DNA from: Geothrix limicola
GTDB lineage: Bacteria; Acidobacteriota; Holophagae; Holophagales; Holophagaceae
Assembly (NCBI RefSeq): GCF_030268085.1
Contig: NZ_BSDE01000005.1
Span: forward strand, 1 to 64,000
Direction of reading: 5' to 3'
DNA length: 64,000 nucleotides
This document shows, piece after piece, positions 24,462 through 32,860 of this stretch. The translations under genes were made by a program, and so were the position numbers. Under the pieces are notes generated by a model. The model was not told the DNA's origin, did not search any database, and was given only the letters and a program-made list of their open reading frames with translations. Position 1 is the first letter of the stretch. Every line of letters starts with the position of its first letter.

Positions 24462-26732
24462 TCACCCAAATTGGATGGGATCCCGGTCCAGGCTGATGGC
24501 TCCCGCCGGATCCAGGGGCTGGCGGGCGAGCACTTCGCCCAGAACCCCGCGGCTGCCCTTCAGGAGCAGATGCATGCGCCAGCGATCCTTGATCCTCGGC
24601 ACCGGGGCCTCCAGCGGTCCGAGCACCCGCAGACCTGGAACCGACAATCGCTGTCGAAAAGCCTCCAGGGCCTCCCGGGCTTCGCGCAGCGTGTCTGCTT
24701 CCGCCCGATAAAGGGATAGAGCCGTGAACGGCGGGTAGCCCAAGCCCTCGCGGAAGGGCAGTTCCGAGGCCGCGAAGCCTTCGAAGTCCTGGGCCAGGGC
24801 GAAGGTGATGGCCGGGTGCTCGGGCGAATAGGTCTGGAGGATCACCCGGCCGGGAAGTTCCGCGCGCCCGGCCCGGCCCGCGACCTGGGTGAGCAGTTGG
24901 AAAGTGCGCTCCGAAGCCCGGAAATCGGCCACCTTGAGCCCCTGATCCGCGTTGAGCACGCCCACGAGCGTGAGTCCCGGAAAGGTGTGCCCCTTGGCCA
25001 GCATCTGGGTGCCCACGAGGATGTCCACGTGGCCGGCCTCGGTGGCGAGAAGGCCGGCTTCCAGGGAACCCCGGCGCCGTGTCGTATCACGGTCCAGGCG
25101 CAGGATGCGGGCCCCGGGGAAGAGCTGGTTCAGGTGCTCCTCCACCTGCTCGGTGCCCTCGCCCACGCCGCGCAGGTGATCGGCGCCGCAGTCGGGGCAA
25201 GCCTCGGGCGGTACGGTCTCGTGCCCGCAGAGGTGACACCGCAGGCGGAAATCCCCGCGATGATAGGTGAGCGAAATGGCGCAATGCGGGCAACCCAGCG
25301 TCTTCCCGCAGGCCCGGCACATCCAGAAGTTTTCGTACCCGCGGCGGTTCAGCAGGAGCAGGGCCTGCTCACCCCTGGCCAGGGTTTCGGCCAGGGCCTG
25401 CATCAGGGGCGGTGCGATGATCACCTTGCGCCGCATCTTCCGGTAGGTCTCCCTCAGATCGACGATCTCGACCTTGGGCAGCGTGATGCCCGCGGGCCGC
25501 TGCTTCAGCTGCAGCAGGTGGTAGCGCCCGCTCTGGGCCGCCTGCCAGCTCTCCAGGCTGGGCGTGGCGCTGCCGAGCACGATGGAACAGCCTTCGAGCT
25601 GCGCCCGCTTGATGGCCAGGTCGCGCGCATGGATGCGGGGATGCTCCTCCGACTTGTACGAGCCCTCGTGCTCCTCGTCCACGATGATGAGCCCGATGTC
25701 GCGAAGCGGCGCCAGCACGGCATTCCGGACGCCGACAAAGATGTCCGCGCCGTTGAAGAGGAGACGCACGACGTCGCCGTGCTTCTCGCCCGCGTTGAGC
25801 CCCGCGTGCCCCACGGCGACGCGGCCGGGAAAGCGCGCCTCCAGGCGATCGAGCAGGCGCGAGGTGAGGCCGATTTCCGGCACCAGCCACAGCACCCTGC
25901 GTCCCTCGGCCAGAGCCCGCTCCGCCAACGCGAGGTAGACCTCCGTCTTGCCCGAACCCGTGACGCCCTGGAGGAGGTGGACCCCGAAATGCCCCAGCGG
26001 CACCGCGTCCAGGGCCGTCTGCTGCTCGGCGTTCAGGGTCACGGTCCGGTCCGTTCCCGCTTCGCGACGCTGGGCCAGCAGGTCCACCCGCTTCATGCGC
26101 GCCACCAGCCCGCGCTTTTCCAGGGTTCCCAGCACGGAGGCGCCCACACCTGCGCTCTCCAGCAATTCAGGTTCCATCAGCGCGCCACCGGCCTCTTCCA
26201 GCGCCAGCAGGATCTTCGCCTGGGCCGGCGTCACGCGGGGCGGATGGGGCTGGCCCGTGAGGCGCACTTCGGTGAAGCCGGATCCCCGCAGGGCCGAGCG
26301 GTGAAGCAGTGTGGGCAGGATGGAGGGGTCGCGGTGCCAGGCTTCGCCGAGATCGGCCAGTACGTCCCAGGCGCCGCGCTCGCGGTGAAAGGACAACCGT
26401 TGTCCATCCTCGTCGGCCTCCCAGTGGGGAAGCAGGGCCTGGGGCAGGCTCAGGGGCAGCAGGTGGGCTTCGAGGCAGCCGTAGTAGCGGGCGGCGAAGG
26501 ACTGCAGCTCGCGCAGCTTCGGCGGCAGCAGGGGAAAGGGATCCAGCACGGCTTCGATGGGCCGCAACTTTGCCGCGGGCGGGGCGGGATCGGCCCCCAT
26601 GGCCAGGCCGAAGGAAAGGCTGTTCCGGACCTTCACGCGCACCCTCACGCCCGCGGGCAGCCCCTCCGGGGCCAGGTAGGTGAGGGGAGGCAGGGGGCGG
26701 TTCAGCTGGACGCGCGTGGGGACGAGGTTCAT
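24462..26732 (-). CDS. priA: Primosomal replication restart helicase PriA
   Basis: 3'-to-5' superfamily 2 helicase that reloads the replisome at stalled forks. The 756-residue product has the N-terminal DNA-binding region and Walker A GVTGSGKTEVYLAL. It also has DEEH (LIIVDEEHEGSYKSEEHPRIHARDLA) and GSATPSLES. The zinc-binding cysteine cluster follows (CRACGKTLGCPHC, then CHLCG and CPDCGADH), then VGTQMLAKGHTFPGL and VAGRAGRAELPG. Start ATG at 26732; the open frame extends to 27887 but that part is antisense to tsaD. Only 24 bp separate its start from that of tsaD, and a TATCCT hexamer lies 8 nt before its ATG. Ends next to a TGTATA-N6-TATACA palindrome (about 24445-24462). Confidence 0.96.
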   Translation of the reverse strand: MNLVPTRVQLNRPLPPLTYLAPEGLPAGVRVRVKVRNSLSFGLAMGADPAPPAAKLRPIEAVLDPFPLLPPKLRELQSFAARYYGCLEAHLLPLSLPQALLPHWEADEDGQRLSFHRERGAWDVLADLGEAWHRDPSILPTLLHRSALRGSGFTEVRLTGQPHPPRVTPAQAKILLALEEAGGALMEPELLESAGVGASVLGTLEKRGLVARMKRVDLLAQRREAGTDRTVTLNAEQQTALDAVPLGHFGVHLLQGVTGSGKTEVYLALAERALAEGRRVLWLVPEIGLTSRLLDRLEARFPGRVAVGHAGLNAGEKHGDVVRLLFNGADIFVGVRNAVLAPLRDIGLIIVDEEHEGSYKSEEHPRIHARDLAIKRAQLEGCSIVLGSATPSLESWQAAQSGRYHLLQLKQRPAGITLPKVEIVDLRETYRKMRRKVIIAPPLMQALAETLARGEQALLLLNRRGYENFWMCRACGKTLGCPHCAISLTYHRGDFRLRCHLCGHETVPPEACPDCGADHLRGVGEGTEQVEEHLNQLFPGARILRLDRDTTRRRGSLEAGLLATEAGHVDILVGTQMLAKGHTFPGLTLVGVLNADQGLKVADFRASERTFQLLTQVAGRAGRAELPGRVILQTYSPEHPAITFALAQDFEGFAASELPFREGLGYPPFTALSLYRAEADTLREAREALEAFRQRLSVPGLRVLGPLEAPVPRIKDRWRMHLLLKGSRGVLGEVLARQPLDPAGAISLDRDPIQFG

Positions 26733-26740
26733 GGTTGGCC

Positions 26741-26750
26741 AGGATACACT
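26741..26750. promoter_or_regulatory. Overlapping divergent -10-like elements of priA and tsaD
   Basis: The 24-bp gap between priA and tsaD contains AGGATACACT. Read on the plus strand, TACACT (26745-26750) is 6 nt from the tsaD ATG. Read on the minus strand, TATCCT (26746-26741) is 8 nt from the priA ATG. The two hexamers share two base pairs. Any -35 contacts would have to lie inside the opposite coding region; none is obvious. Neither gene has a Shine-Dalgarno sequence in the gap. Confidence 0.4.
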
Positions 26751-26756
26751 TGGCTC

Positions 26757-27779
26757 ATGCTGGTCCTGGGTCTCGAATCTTCCTGCGACGACTGCTCCGC
26801 CGCCGTGGTGGAGGAGACGGCCACCGGCCCGCAACTCCGCTCGCTCGTCCGGGAAAGCCAGGATGCCATCCACGGCCCCTTCGGCGGCGTGGTGCCAGAG
26901 CTCGCGGCCCGCGAACACCTTCTGCAGGTGCGCGCCGTGATGGCGAGCGCCCTTGCCCAGGCGGGCATCGGACTGGAGGAACTGGACCGCATCGCCGTCA
27001 CCCGGGGCCCGGGCCTCGTGGGCAGCCTGCTCGCCACCTTCAGCGCCAGCAAGGCCGTGGCCTGGCGCCACCAGATCCCCTGGGTGGGCGTCCACCACCT
27101 GCTGGGGCACCTCAACGCCGCGCGCTTCGCCGCGCCCGATCTGGCCTTTCCGGCCCTGGTGCTGCTGGTCTCCGGGGGCCACACGCATCTCTACCTCGCG
27201 AAGGACTGGACCTCGCTCCACCTGCTGCAGAAGACGCGCGACGACGCCGCGGGTGAAGCCTTCGACAAGACGGCCCGCATGCTGAACCTGGGCTACCCCG
27301 GCGGCCCGCTGGTGGACGCCTGCTCCCAGGCCGCGCCCAAGGCGGCCGATCCCTTCACACCGCCCAAATTCCGGGACGGCAAGGCCTCCTGGAGTTTCTC
27401 CGGTCTCAAGACCGGCGTGAAGCTTCGAGTGGAGCGGGATCCCCGCTTGGCTGAGGCCGGTGCGTCGGATCCCGAAGTGCAGGGCCTCTGCCGCAGCCTT
27501 CAGGAGGCCATCTCCGCCTGGTTGCTGAAGCCGGTTCCCGATCTGGCGACCGAGCACGGCGCCCGCAGCCTGGTGATCAGCGGCGGGGTGGCCTGCAATT
27601 CCAGGCTGCGGGCCGACGCCGCCGCCATGGCCGCCCGCCTGGGCCTGAGACTGGCCATCCCCGAGCCGCGCCTCTGCACGGATAATGGCGCGATGATCGC
27701 CTCCGCCGGTGCGCTGCTGGAACCCGGGGCCGAGCCTTGGGATCAGAATGCCGATGCGGATCTGAAGCTGGGAGTCTGA
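26757..27779 (+). CDS. tsaD: tRNA threonylcarbamoyladenosine transferase TsaD
   Basis: Transfers the threonylcarbamoyl group to A37 of ANN-decoding tRNAs, with TsaB and TsaE. The 340-residue product has LGLESSCDDCSAAVV at the N-terminus, GGVVPELAAREHL, and the metal-binding HHLLGHLNAA (HxxxH). It also has LLVSGGHTHL, the GEAFDKTARML loop, LVISGGVACNSRLR and LCTDNGAMIA. All signature elements are intact. The ATG at 26757 starts the family signature immediately; the upstream open frame is the antisense of priA. gatC follows after 1 bp. Confidence 0.96.
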   Translation: MLVLGLESSCDDCSAAVVEETATGPQLRSLVRESQDAIHGPFGGVVPELAAREHLLQVRAVMASALAQAGIGLEELDRIAVTRGPGLVGSLLATFSASKAVAWRHQIPWVGVHHLLGHLNAARFAAPDLAFPALVLLVSGGHTHLYLAKDWTSLHLLQKTRDDAAGEAFDKTARMLNLGYPGGPLVDACSQAAPKAADPFTPPKFRDGKASWSFSGLKTGVKLRVERDPRLAEAGASDPEVQGLCRSLQEAISAWLLKPVPDLATEHGARSLVISGGVACNSRLRADAAAMAARLGLRLAIPEPRLCTDNGAMIASAGALLEPGAEPWDQNADADLKLGV

Positions 27780-27780
27780 G

Positions 27781-28065
27781 ATGGAAGTGACCCGAGAGGA
27801 TGTGCTGCGCTGCGCCAAGCTGGCCCACCTGAGCCTTCGCGAGGAGGAGATCGAGCCCATGCGCCAGGCCATGACGCAGATGCTCACCCATGCGGCCAGT
27901 CTGGATGAGCTGCCGCTCGATCAGGTCGAACCCATGGTCGCGGGACTGGGCCGTCCCCTGCCCCGCCGGGAGGACGTGCCCCGTGAGACCTTCACCCAGG
28001 CCGAGGCCCTGTCCAACGCGCCGGAACAGGACCGGGGCTTCTTCGTGGTGCCGAAGGTGCTGTAG
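27781..28065 (+). CDS. gatC: Aspartyl/glutamyl-tRNA amidotransferase subunit C
   Basis: Small subunit of the GatCAB amidotransferase that converts misacylated Glu-tRNA(Gln) or Asp-tRNA(Asn). The 94-residue product matches GatC: EVTREDVLRCAKLAHLSL, then a Leu-rich helix, VEPMVAGLGRPLPRREDVP and the C-terminal NAPEQDRGFFVVPKVL. It begins one base after the tsaD stop, so it is co-translated. gatA and gatB are not in the window. A hairpin follows 13 bp after the stop. Confidence 0.95.
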   Translation: MEVTREDVLRCAKLAHLSLREEEIEPMRQAMTQMLTHAASLDELPLDQVEPMVAGLGRPLPRREDVPRETFTQAEALSNAPEQDRGFFVVPKVL

Positions 28066-28078
28066 CCCAGACAGCGGA

Positions 28079-28098
28079 ACGGCCCCCGAAAGGGCCGT
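28079..28098. terminator. Hairpin between convergent gatC and TonB-receptor gene
   Basis: ACGGCCC-N6-GGGCCGT, a 7-bp GC-rich stem in the 54-bp gap between convergent genes. It has no strong T-run on either strand, so its activity as an intrinsic terminator is uncertain. Confidence 0.45.
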
Positions 28099-28119
28099 CC
28101 GGTCCGCATTTGAAAGGGA

Positions 28120-30858
28120 TCAGAAGCTGTAGCGCAGGCCCAGCCGCACGGAGCGCGGGGCCTGGAAGGTGGTCGGAACCTTGAAATACTGGTTGGTCTG
28201 GCCGACGTCGAGGCCGCTGAAGTTGTACCGCTGGTCCACGGTGAGGGCGGATTGGCTGTTGAGCACGTTGGTGATGTCGAGCATGAGGCGGAGCTGCTGC
28301 TGCTTGGTGAGCTTGAAGGAATAGCCCAGGTTCAGGTCCAGCCGTGTCGTGTCCGCGGTGCGCCCTTCGCTGCCGCGGGGGGTGAGGAACAGCTCGTAGC
28401 GGTTGTAGGGGAAGGGCTGCACCTGGTCCGCGAATCCGAGGCGGTTGATGGGCGTGCCCGTGGCGTAGGTGAACGAGGCGCCGAGCGAGAGCCCGAACTC
28501 CCACTCGTAGAACCCGTTGCCCTTGACCTGGTGGGTGCGGTCCCCGCTGAGCCGTCCCGCACTGTTGACGACGAAGGCCGGTTCATCGAAGGCGGAATTG
28601 ATGTTCGGATCCAGCTGTCCCGTGCCATCCGGCCCACCCACGCCCTGGTAGGCGCCCTCGTAGTTGCCGTCCAGCTGGCTCCAGAGGTACGAGGCCTGCC
28701 AGGTGAAGTGATCCGCGAGCTTGCGCTTCACGCTCACTTCGAAACCCTTGTAGTCGCGCACGGCGCGGGGGTACTGCTTGCCCGTCTGGCTGAAGCCGGG
28801 GTTCATGATGAAGTAGTCGCCCGTGGTGCTGTTCACGTCCAGCGAATCCTCGATGGCGCGACCCATGTACCGCCGGATGTACTTGGCCCCCAGAATGTAG
28901 TTGGACGCCACCGTGGTTTCGGCGCCGAGAATGAGTTCATCCGAATACTGGCCCTTGATATCAGGATCCACGGGTTCGATGTAGGAGCCGACGATGGCGC
29001 TGGTGCCCGCGGCGGGGTTGGGCGTCATGCTGGTGGGGCTGTAGTTGAAGATCAGCGGATTGCTTTCGTCGCTGAAGGAGCGGATCACCAGATCCAGGGG
29101 CACCTGCTCATAGAACCGCGAAAGGCTCAGGTAGACCTTGTCCTGCCCCTTCCCCGCCCAGTCCCAGATGAGGCCCAGTCGCGGCGCCCACTGGTCCCTG
29201 AGCTCGATCTTGGTGACGCCGTGCTGGTCCTTGATCTTGGTGGTGTCCAGGCGGGCGCCGAGGTTCAGCGTGAAAGAGGGCGTGACATCCCACTTGTCCT
29301 GCACGAAGTAGCCCGCGCTCTCGTGCTTGGGCGAGGCATGAAAGATGATGCTCGGCGCGTTATTCACGTCCGAACCCGCGATGGTCCAGTAGTAGTGGGT
29401 GTAGACCCTGGATGTGGGCGTGTTCAGCCCATCGTCGGACATGAGGGTGACCTGCTGGCCGCCCGAATAGCCCCGGTTGATGGTGGCCTTGTCGGTCTGG
29501 AGGTCGAAGCCGCCCTTCAGTTCGTGGGAGCCGAGATACCAGGTGGCCGATCCTGCAAGGTTCGTGCGGGTGAAGTCCTTGTCGTCGTAGCGGCCGAAGC
29601 CGCCGCTGTTCCGGCCCGTGTTGTTGTCCACGAACTGGATGACCGAGGCCCCGTCCGCCCCGGGCAGGATGGAATTCTTCTCCTCGTGCTGGCTGCCCTG
29701 CAGCTGGACGAACCAGGATTGCCCCGTCAGCTCATAACGCAGGCTCAGGTCCGTGCCGCCGATCTTGTGCTCGCCTTCCCAGGTGGAGGACGGCCCCTGG
29801 GGGTCCTTCACGGCTCCCGTGACCTTTTCGGGATCACCCAGCACCGAGGCGATGAGGGTCTGGTTATCGGCCAACTTCCAGGTCAATTTGACGGCGTAGA
29901 GGTCCCGCGTGGAATCGCTGGGCGCCTTGATTCCGAAGTCGTCTCCCAGCACCCGGACCTGGGATTCCTGCTTGTTCGTACGGCGGTCATAGGCGGCGAA
30001 AAACCAGAGCTTGTCCTTGATGATGGGGCCGCCGACATCGAAGCCGAACTCGGTGGTCTTGTTCTCCAGGAGGAGGGGTTTAAAGCGCAGGTTCTCATCA
30101 TTGACGTGTTCGTTCCCGCTCTTGAAGAACTGGCCTTCGGAGTAGGCGAAGACATCCCCCGAGAACTCGTTGCCGCCGGACTTGGTGATCACGTTGATGA
30201 TGCCGCCCGTGGCCTTGCCGTACTCCGCCTCGTAGCCGCCGGTCTTGACCTGGAATTCCTGGATGAACTCCTGGGGGATCTTCTTGCCCTGGGTGCCGAA
30301 CTCCACGTTGGTGGTGTTGATGCCGTCCACCACGAAGTTGTTCTCCGCACCGGAGGCCCCGTAGACCTTGAAGCCGACGTTGTCCTGGGTCACGCCGGGC
30401 GAGAGCAGGGCGATGTTGGCGAAGTCGCGGGTGGTGGGCAGGTTCAGGATCGATTCGCTGGTGAAGTTGGCGCCCGTCGTGGTGGCCTTCATATCGACGG
30501 CGGTGCTGGTTTCGGTCACCTCCACCACCGCCGAGGCCACGGCGTTCATGACGATGTCGACGGTGGCCGTGTGATCGAGGCCGATCTGGGCCTGAACCTT
30601 GGCCGTGTTCAGCCCTTCCTTCGTGGCCGTGATGGTGCAGGGCCCAGGGGGAAGCAAGCCGATCCGGTACGCGCCGGATTCATCGGTCATCACGCTCCGG
30701 CCGCCCTGAAAGGAGGGGCCGCTGAGAACCACCTTGGCACCGGCCACTGGCCGGCCCTTGGGGTCGAGCACGCGCCCCTGCAGGCCGCCCGTGGTCTGGG
30801 CCGACAGCACGGCCCCGGATGCGAGAAGGAAGGACAGATATCGCAAGCGACGGCTCAT
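28120..30858 (-). CDS. TonB-dependent receptor with N-terminal carboxypeptidase-regulatory-like domain
   Basis: 912-residue outer-membrane receptor. Signal peptide about 1-20 (LRYLSFLLASGAVLSAQ). A CarboxypepD_reg-like domain (about 25-105, GLQGRVLDPKGRPVAGAKVVL, ESGAYRIGLLPPG) is followed by the plug (VYGASGAENNFVVDGINTTN, then GGYEAEYGKATGGIINVITKSGGNEFSG), and a 22-strand-type barrel ending in LGLRYSF with the C-terminal aromatic needed for Bam insertion. This Oar-like architecture is expanded in Acidobacteriota. No substrate genes are linked, so the ligand is unknown. The start at 30858 has GGGAG 8 nt upstream; the longer frame to 31221 is not coding. Confidence 0.9.
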   Translation of the reverse strand: MSRRLRYLSFLLASGAVLSAQTTGGLQGRVLDPKGRPVAGAKVVLSGPSFQGGRSVMTDESGAYRIGLLPPGPCTITATKEGLNTAKVQAQIGLDHTATVDIVMNAVASAVVEVTETSTAVDMKATTTGANFTSESILNLPTTRDFANIALLSPGVTQDNVGFKVYGASGAENNFVVDGINTTNVEFGTQGKKIPQEFIQEFQVKTGGYEAEYGKATGGIINVITKSGGNEFSGDVFAYSEGQFFKSGNEHVNDENLRFKPLLLENKTTEFGFDVGGPIIKDKLWFFAAYDRRTNKQESQVRVLGDDFGIKAPSDSTRDLYAVKLTWKLADNQTLIASVLGDPEKVTGAVKDPQGPSSTWEGEHKIGGTDLSLRYELTGQSWFVQLQGSQHEEKNSILPGADGASVIQFVDNNTGRNSGGFGRYDDKDFTRTNLAGSATWYLGSHELKGGFDLQTDKATINRGYSGGQQVTLMSDDGLNTPTSRVYTHYYWTIAGSDVNNAPSIIFHASPKHESAGYFVQDKWDVTPSFTLNLGARLDTTKIKDQHGVTKIELRDQWAPRLGLIWDWAGKGQDKVYLSLSRFYEQVPLDLVIRSFSDESNPLIFNYSPTSMTPNPAAGTSAIVGSYIEPVDPDIKGQYSDELILGAETTVASNYILGAKYIRRYMGRAIEDSLDVNSTTGDYFIMNPGFSQTGKQYPRAVRDYKGFEVSVKRKLADHFTWQASYLWSQLDGNYEGAYQGVGGPDGTGQLDPNINSAFDEPAFVVNSAGRLSGDRTHQVKGNGFYEWEFGLSLGASFTYATGTPINRLGFADQVQPFPYNRYELFLTPRGSEGRTADTTRLDLNLGYSFKLTKQQQLRLMLDITNVLNSQSALTVDQRYNFSGLDVGQTNQYFKVPTTFQAPRSVRLGLRYSF

Positions 30859-30956
30859 TGTGGCCGCTCCCGAAGAATGGCCACCCCCAGGCGGCCGACA
30901 TGAAAGAGAAAGTGGACCCATCATGGCCAAGCCATCAGATGAATCAACGAAAATTT

Positions 30957-30999
30957 CAGGCCGTGTATGGCGATATTCACATCGCCAATACACGGCCTG
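30957..30999 (-). terminator. Long stem-loop, probable terminator of the zinc-ribbon gene
   Basis: An 18-bp inverted repeat (starting CAGGCCGTGTAT) with one extra A in one arm and a 6-nt loop. On the minus strand it is followed by AAATTTTCG. It lies about 60 bp beyond the stop of the minus-strand gene at 31061 and about 100 bp before the TonB-receptor start. The stem is unusually long for a simple terminator and might also act as a protein-binding palindrome. Confidence 0.6.
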
Positions 31000-31060
31000 A
31001 GGTCCCTTCCCTTCCGGGCGAATCCGCCCCGCCCTCGGCGAAGCGCAGCCGTGTTCGGGT

Positions 31061-31669
31061 TTACCAGTCTCCGCCGGAGTCACCGCCCCCCGAGTCACCG
31101 CCACCCCAATCGCCGCCACCGCCACCGGAATCGCCCCAGTCGCCGGAGCCCGCATCGGACTCACCCCAGTCGCTGGAGGACCGGTCGGAGGAACCGCCGC
31201 CCCAGCCGTCGGCATCGCCATTTCCCATGTGGTCGTGATGGTGATGGTCGCCGCCCATCATGCTGCCGATCATCATGCCGGTCAGCAGGCCACCCATGCC
31301 CCCGCCGGGCTGGCCGTAGCCGCCCTGTTGCATGGGCATGGAACCCTGCGCCGGCGCGTCCAGGCCCAGCAGGCGACGCGCCGAAGGCGGCAATTCCTCA
31401 TCCTTGAGCGTCTGAACGCCGGCCAGGGCGCCGCAGTAGCCACAGGTCCACTTCACCGCCCGCAGGCCGTCCCAGTCCTGCTTCATCTTGTCGCCCGAGG
31501 CGCCGCAGGTGGGGCACTTGGGATAGGGGCACGGGAAGGCGTGAGGTTCGAGAGGCCCCGTGGGAAGGGCGCGGCGCGAGGCGCCGAGCTGCTCGGGCTG
31601 GTCCCGTTTGCCGCGCATCGCGAAATAGATCACGGCGCCAATGATGAGAAGCACGAACAACATCGTCAT
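31061..31669 (-). CDS. Membrane-anchored zinc-ribbon protein with Gly/Asp/Trp-rich tail
   Basis: 202 residues, function not recognised. An N-terminal membrane helix (about 3-18, MLFVLLIIGAVIYFAM) is followed by a basic stretch and a four-cysteine zinc ribbon (CPTCGAS and CGYCGAL, about residues 50-85, after a CPYPKCPTC-like run). Then comes a Gly/Met-rich segment, a His-rich patch (DHHHHDH) and a 50-residue tail of Gly, Ser, Asp and Trp repeats such as SSDWGESD and GGGDWGGGD. The tail resembles the low-complexity ends of some TPM/YgcG-type and 'DUF' membrane proteins. The start follows GGGGG. Divergent from anmK. The His patch and acidic tail could bind metal. Confidence 0.7.
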   Translation of the reverse strand: MTMLFVLLIIGAVIYFAMRGKRDQPEQLGASRRALPTGPLEPHAFPCPYPKCPTCGASGDKMKQDWDGLRAVKWTCGYCGALAGVQTLKDEELPPSARRLLGLDAPAQGSMPMQQGGYGQPGGGMGGLLTGMMIGSMMGGDHHHHDHMGNGDADGWGGGSSDRSSSDWGESDAGSGDWGDSGGGGGDWGGGDSGGGDSGGDW

Positions 31670-31738
31670 GGGAACCCCCGGCGCCCCAGGGTACCCCGAA
31701 TCGGCCGGCAGGCGGTACTTGGTGGCATCATCAGCAGC

Positions 31739-32860
31739 ATGCAGCCCCGCATCCTGATCCCCGAGGACCGGCCCTGGCGCGTGCTGGGCCTGATGTCGGG
31801 CACCAGCGCCGACGGCGTGGATGCCGTCGCCATCGAGGTGGATCCCTTCGGTTTCGAAGGCGGGCGCCCCTTCCGCGGCCTCCTGCAACACCACGCGGAA
31901 CCTTATCCTGGCCCGCTCCGCGACCAGGTGCTCGCGGCCGCTTCCAACCGGCTGGATCCCGCCGGCCTATGCGTGCTTCAGCGGCGCCTGGGCGACCACC
32001 ACGCGCGCGCCGCGCGGCATCTGTGCGAGACGCTCCACCTGGCGCCGGACCTGGCCTCCCTGCACGGCCAGACCGTCCAGCACCACCCCGCCGAGGGCGC
32101 GAGCCTCCAGTTGGCGGATCCCTACGTGCTGGCCGAAACCCTGGACTGTCCCGTGGTGTGGGACCTGCGGCGCCGCGATCTGGCGCTGGGCGGCCAGGGC
32201 GCGCCCCTGGTGCCCCTGCCCGAACGCTGGCTCCACGGGGCCGATCCCTGGATGGCCCTGAACCTCGGCGGCATCGCGAACCTCACTTGGTGGGACGGGC
32301 AACGCACCCGGGCCTGGGACACGGGACCCGGCATGTCCCTGCTGGATCTCGCCGCGCAGCGTTGGCTGGGACGGCCCTTCGACCCCGAAGGTTCCGCCGC
32401 GTCGGGCCAGGTCGCGGAGCCCCTGCTGAAGGCCTGGCTCGCCCATCCCTACTTCCAGGCATCGCTTCCCAAATCCACGGGTCGGGAAATGTTCGGCGAA
32501 GCCTGGATAAACGCCGAAGCCCCTGCGCTCGAGGCCCTTCCCCTGGCTGATCGGCTGGCCACGCTGGCGGCCTTCACCGCCGCCTCCGTCGCCCTCGAAG
32601 CCGCGCGGCTCGCCCCATGGCCACCGGGAACCAAGGCTCTCGTCAGCGGGGGCGGGGCGCGCCACCGCCGCCTGCGCGCCGAGCTGGAGGCCCGCCTTGC
32701 CCTGGGCCTGGAAGACGATGCCACCTTCCCCTCCGGCGCGAGGGAAGCCGTGAGCTGGGCCCTGCTGGGTGCCGCCAGCGCCCTGGGGATTCCGGGCAAC
32801 CTGCCGGAGGTCACCGGCGCGTCGCGTGCGGCGGTGCTGGGGAGCTGGGTGTGGCCTTGA
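31739..32860 (+). CDS. anmK: Anhydro-N-acetylmuramic acid kinase
   Basis: Phosphorylates 1,6-anhydro-MurNAc during peptidoglycan recycling. The 373-residue product has LGLMSGTSADGVDAVAIEVD at the N-terminus, LHGQTVQHHP, DLRRRDLALGGQGAPLVP, LNLGGIANLTWW, DTGPGMSLLD and VSGGGARHRRL, all typical for AnmK. The ATG at 31739 precedes the signature at the normal distance; upstream frame is antisense. It lacks a Shine-Dalgarno sequence but has CATCAT 7 nt upstream. It overlaps the start of the following transglutaminase gene by 10 bp. Confidence 0.95.
   Translation: MQPRILIPEDRPWRVLGLMSGTSADGVDAVAIEVDPFGFEGGRPFRGLLQHHAEPYPGPLRDQVLAAASNRLDPAGLCVLQRRLGDHHARAARHLCETLHLAPDLASLHGQTVQHHPAEGASLQLADPYVLAETLDCPVVWDLRRRDLALGGQGAPLVPLPERWLHGADPWMALNLGGIANLTWWDGQRTRAWDTGPGMSLLDLAAQRWLGRPFDPEGSAASGQVAEPLLKAWLAHPYFQASLPKSTGREMFGEAWINAEAPALEALPLADRLATLAAFTAASVALEAARLAPWPPGTKALVSGGGARHRRLRAELEARLALGLEDDATFPSGAREAVSWALLGAASALGIPGNLPEVTGASRAAVLGSWVWP

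Noticed and set aside
24445-24462. TGTATA-N6-TATACA as terminator of priA
   Set aside because: The stem is AT-only and short, with no following T-run; it is noted as a palindrome but not called a terminator.
28252-30903. 883-codon plus-strand open frame
   Set aside because: Antisense shadow of the TonB-dependent receptor gene; no signal peptide, domain or ribosome binding site.
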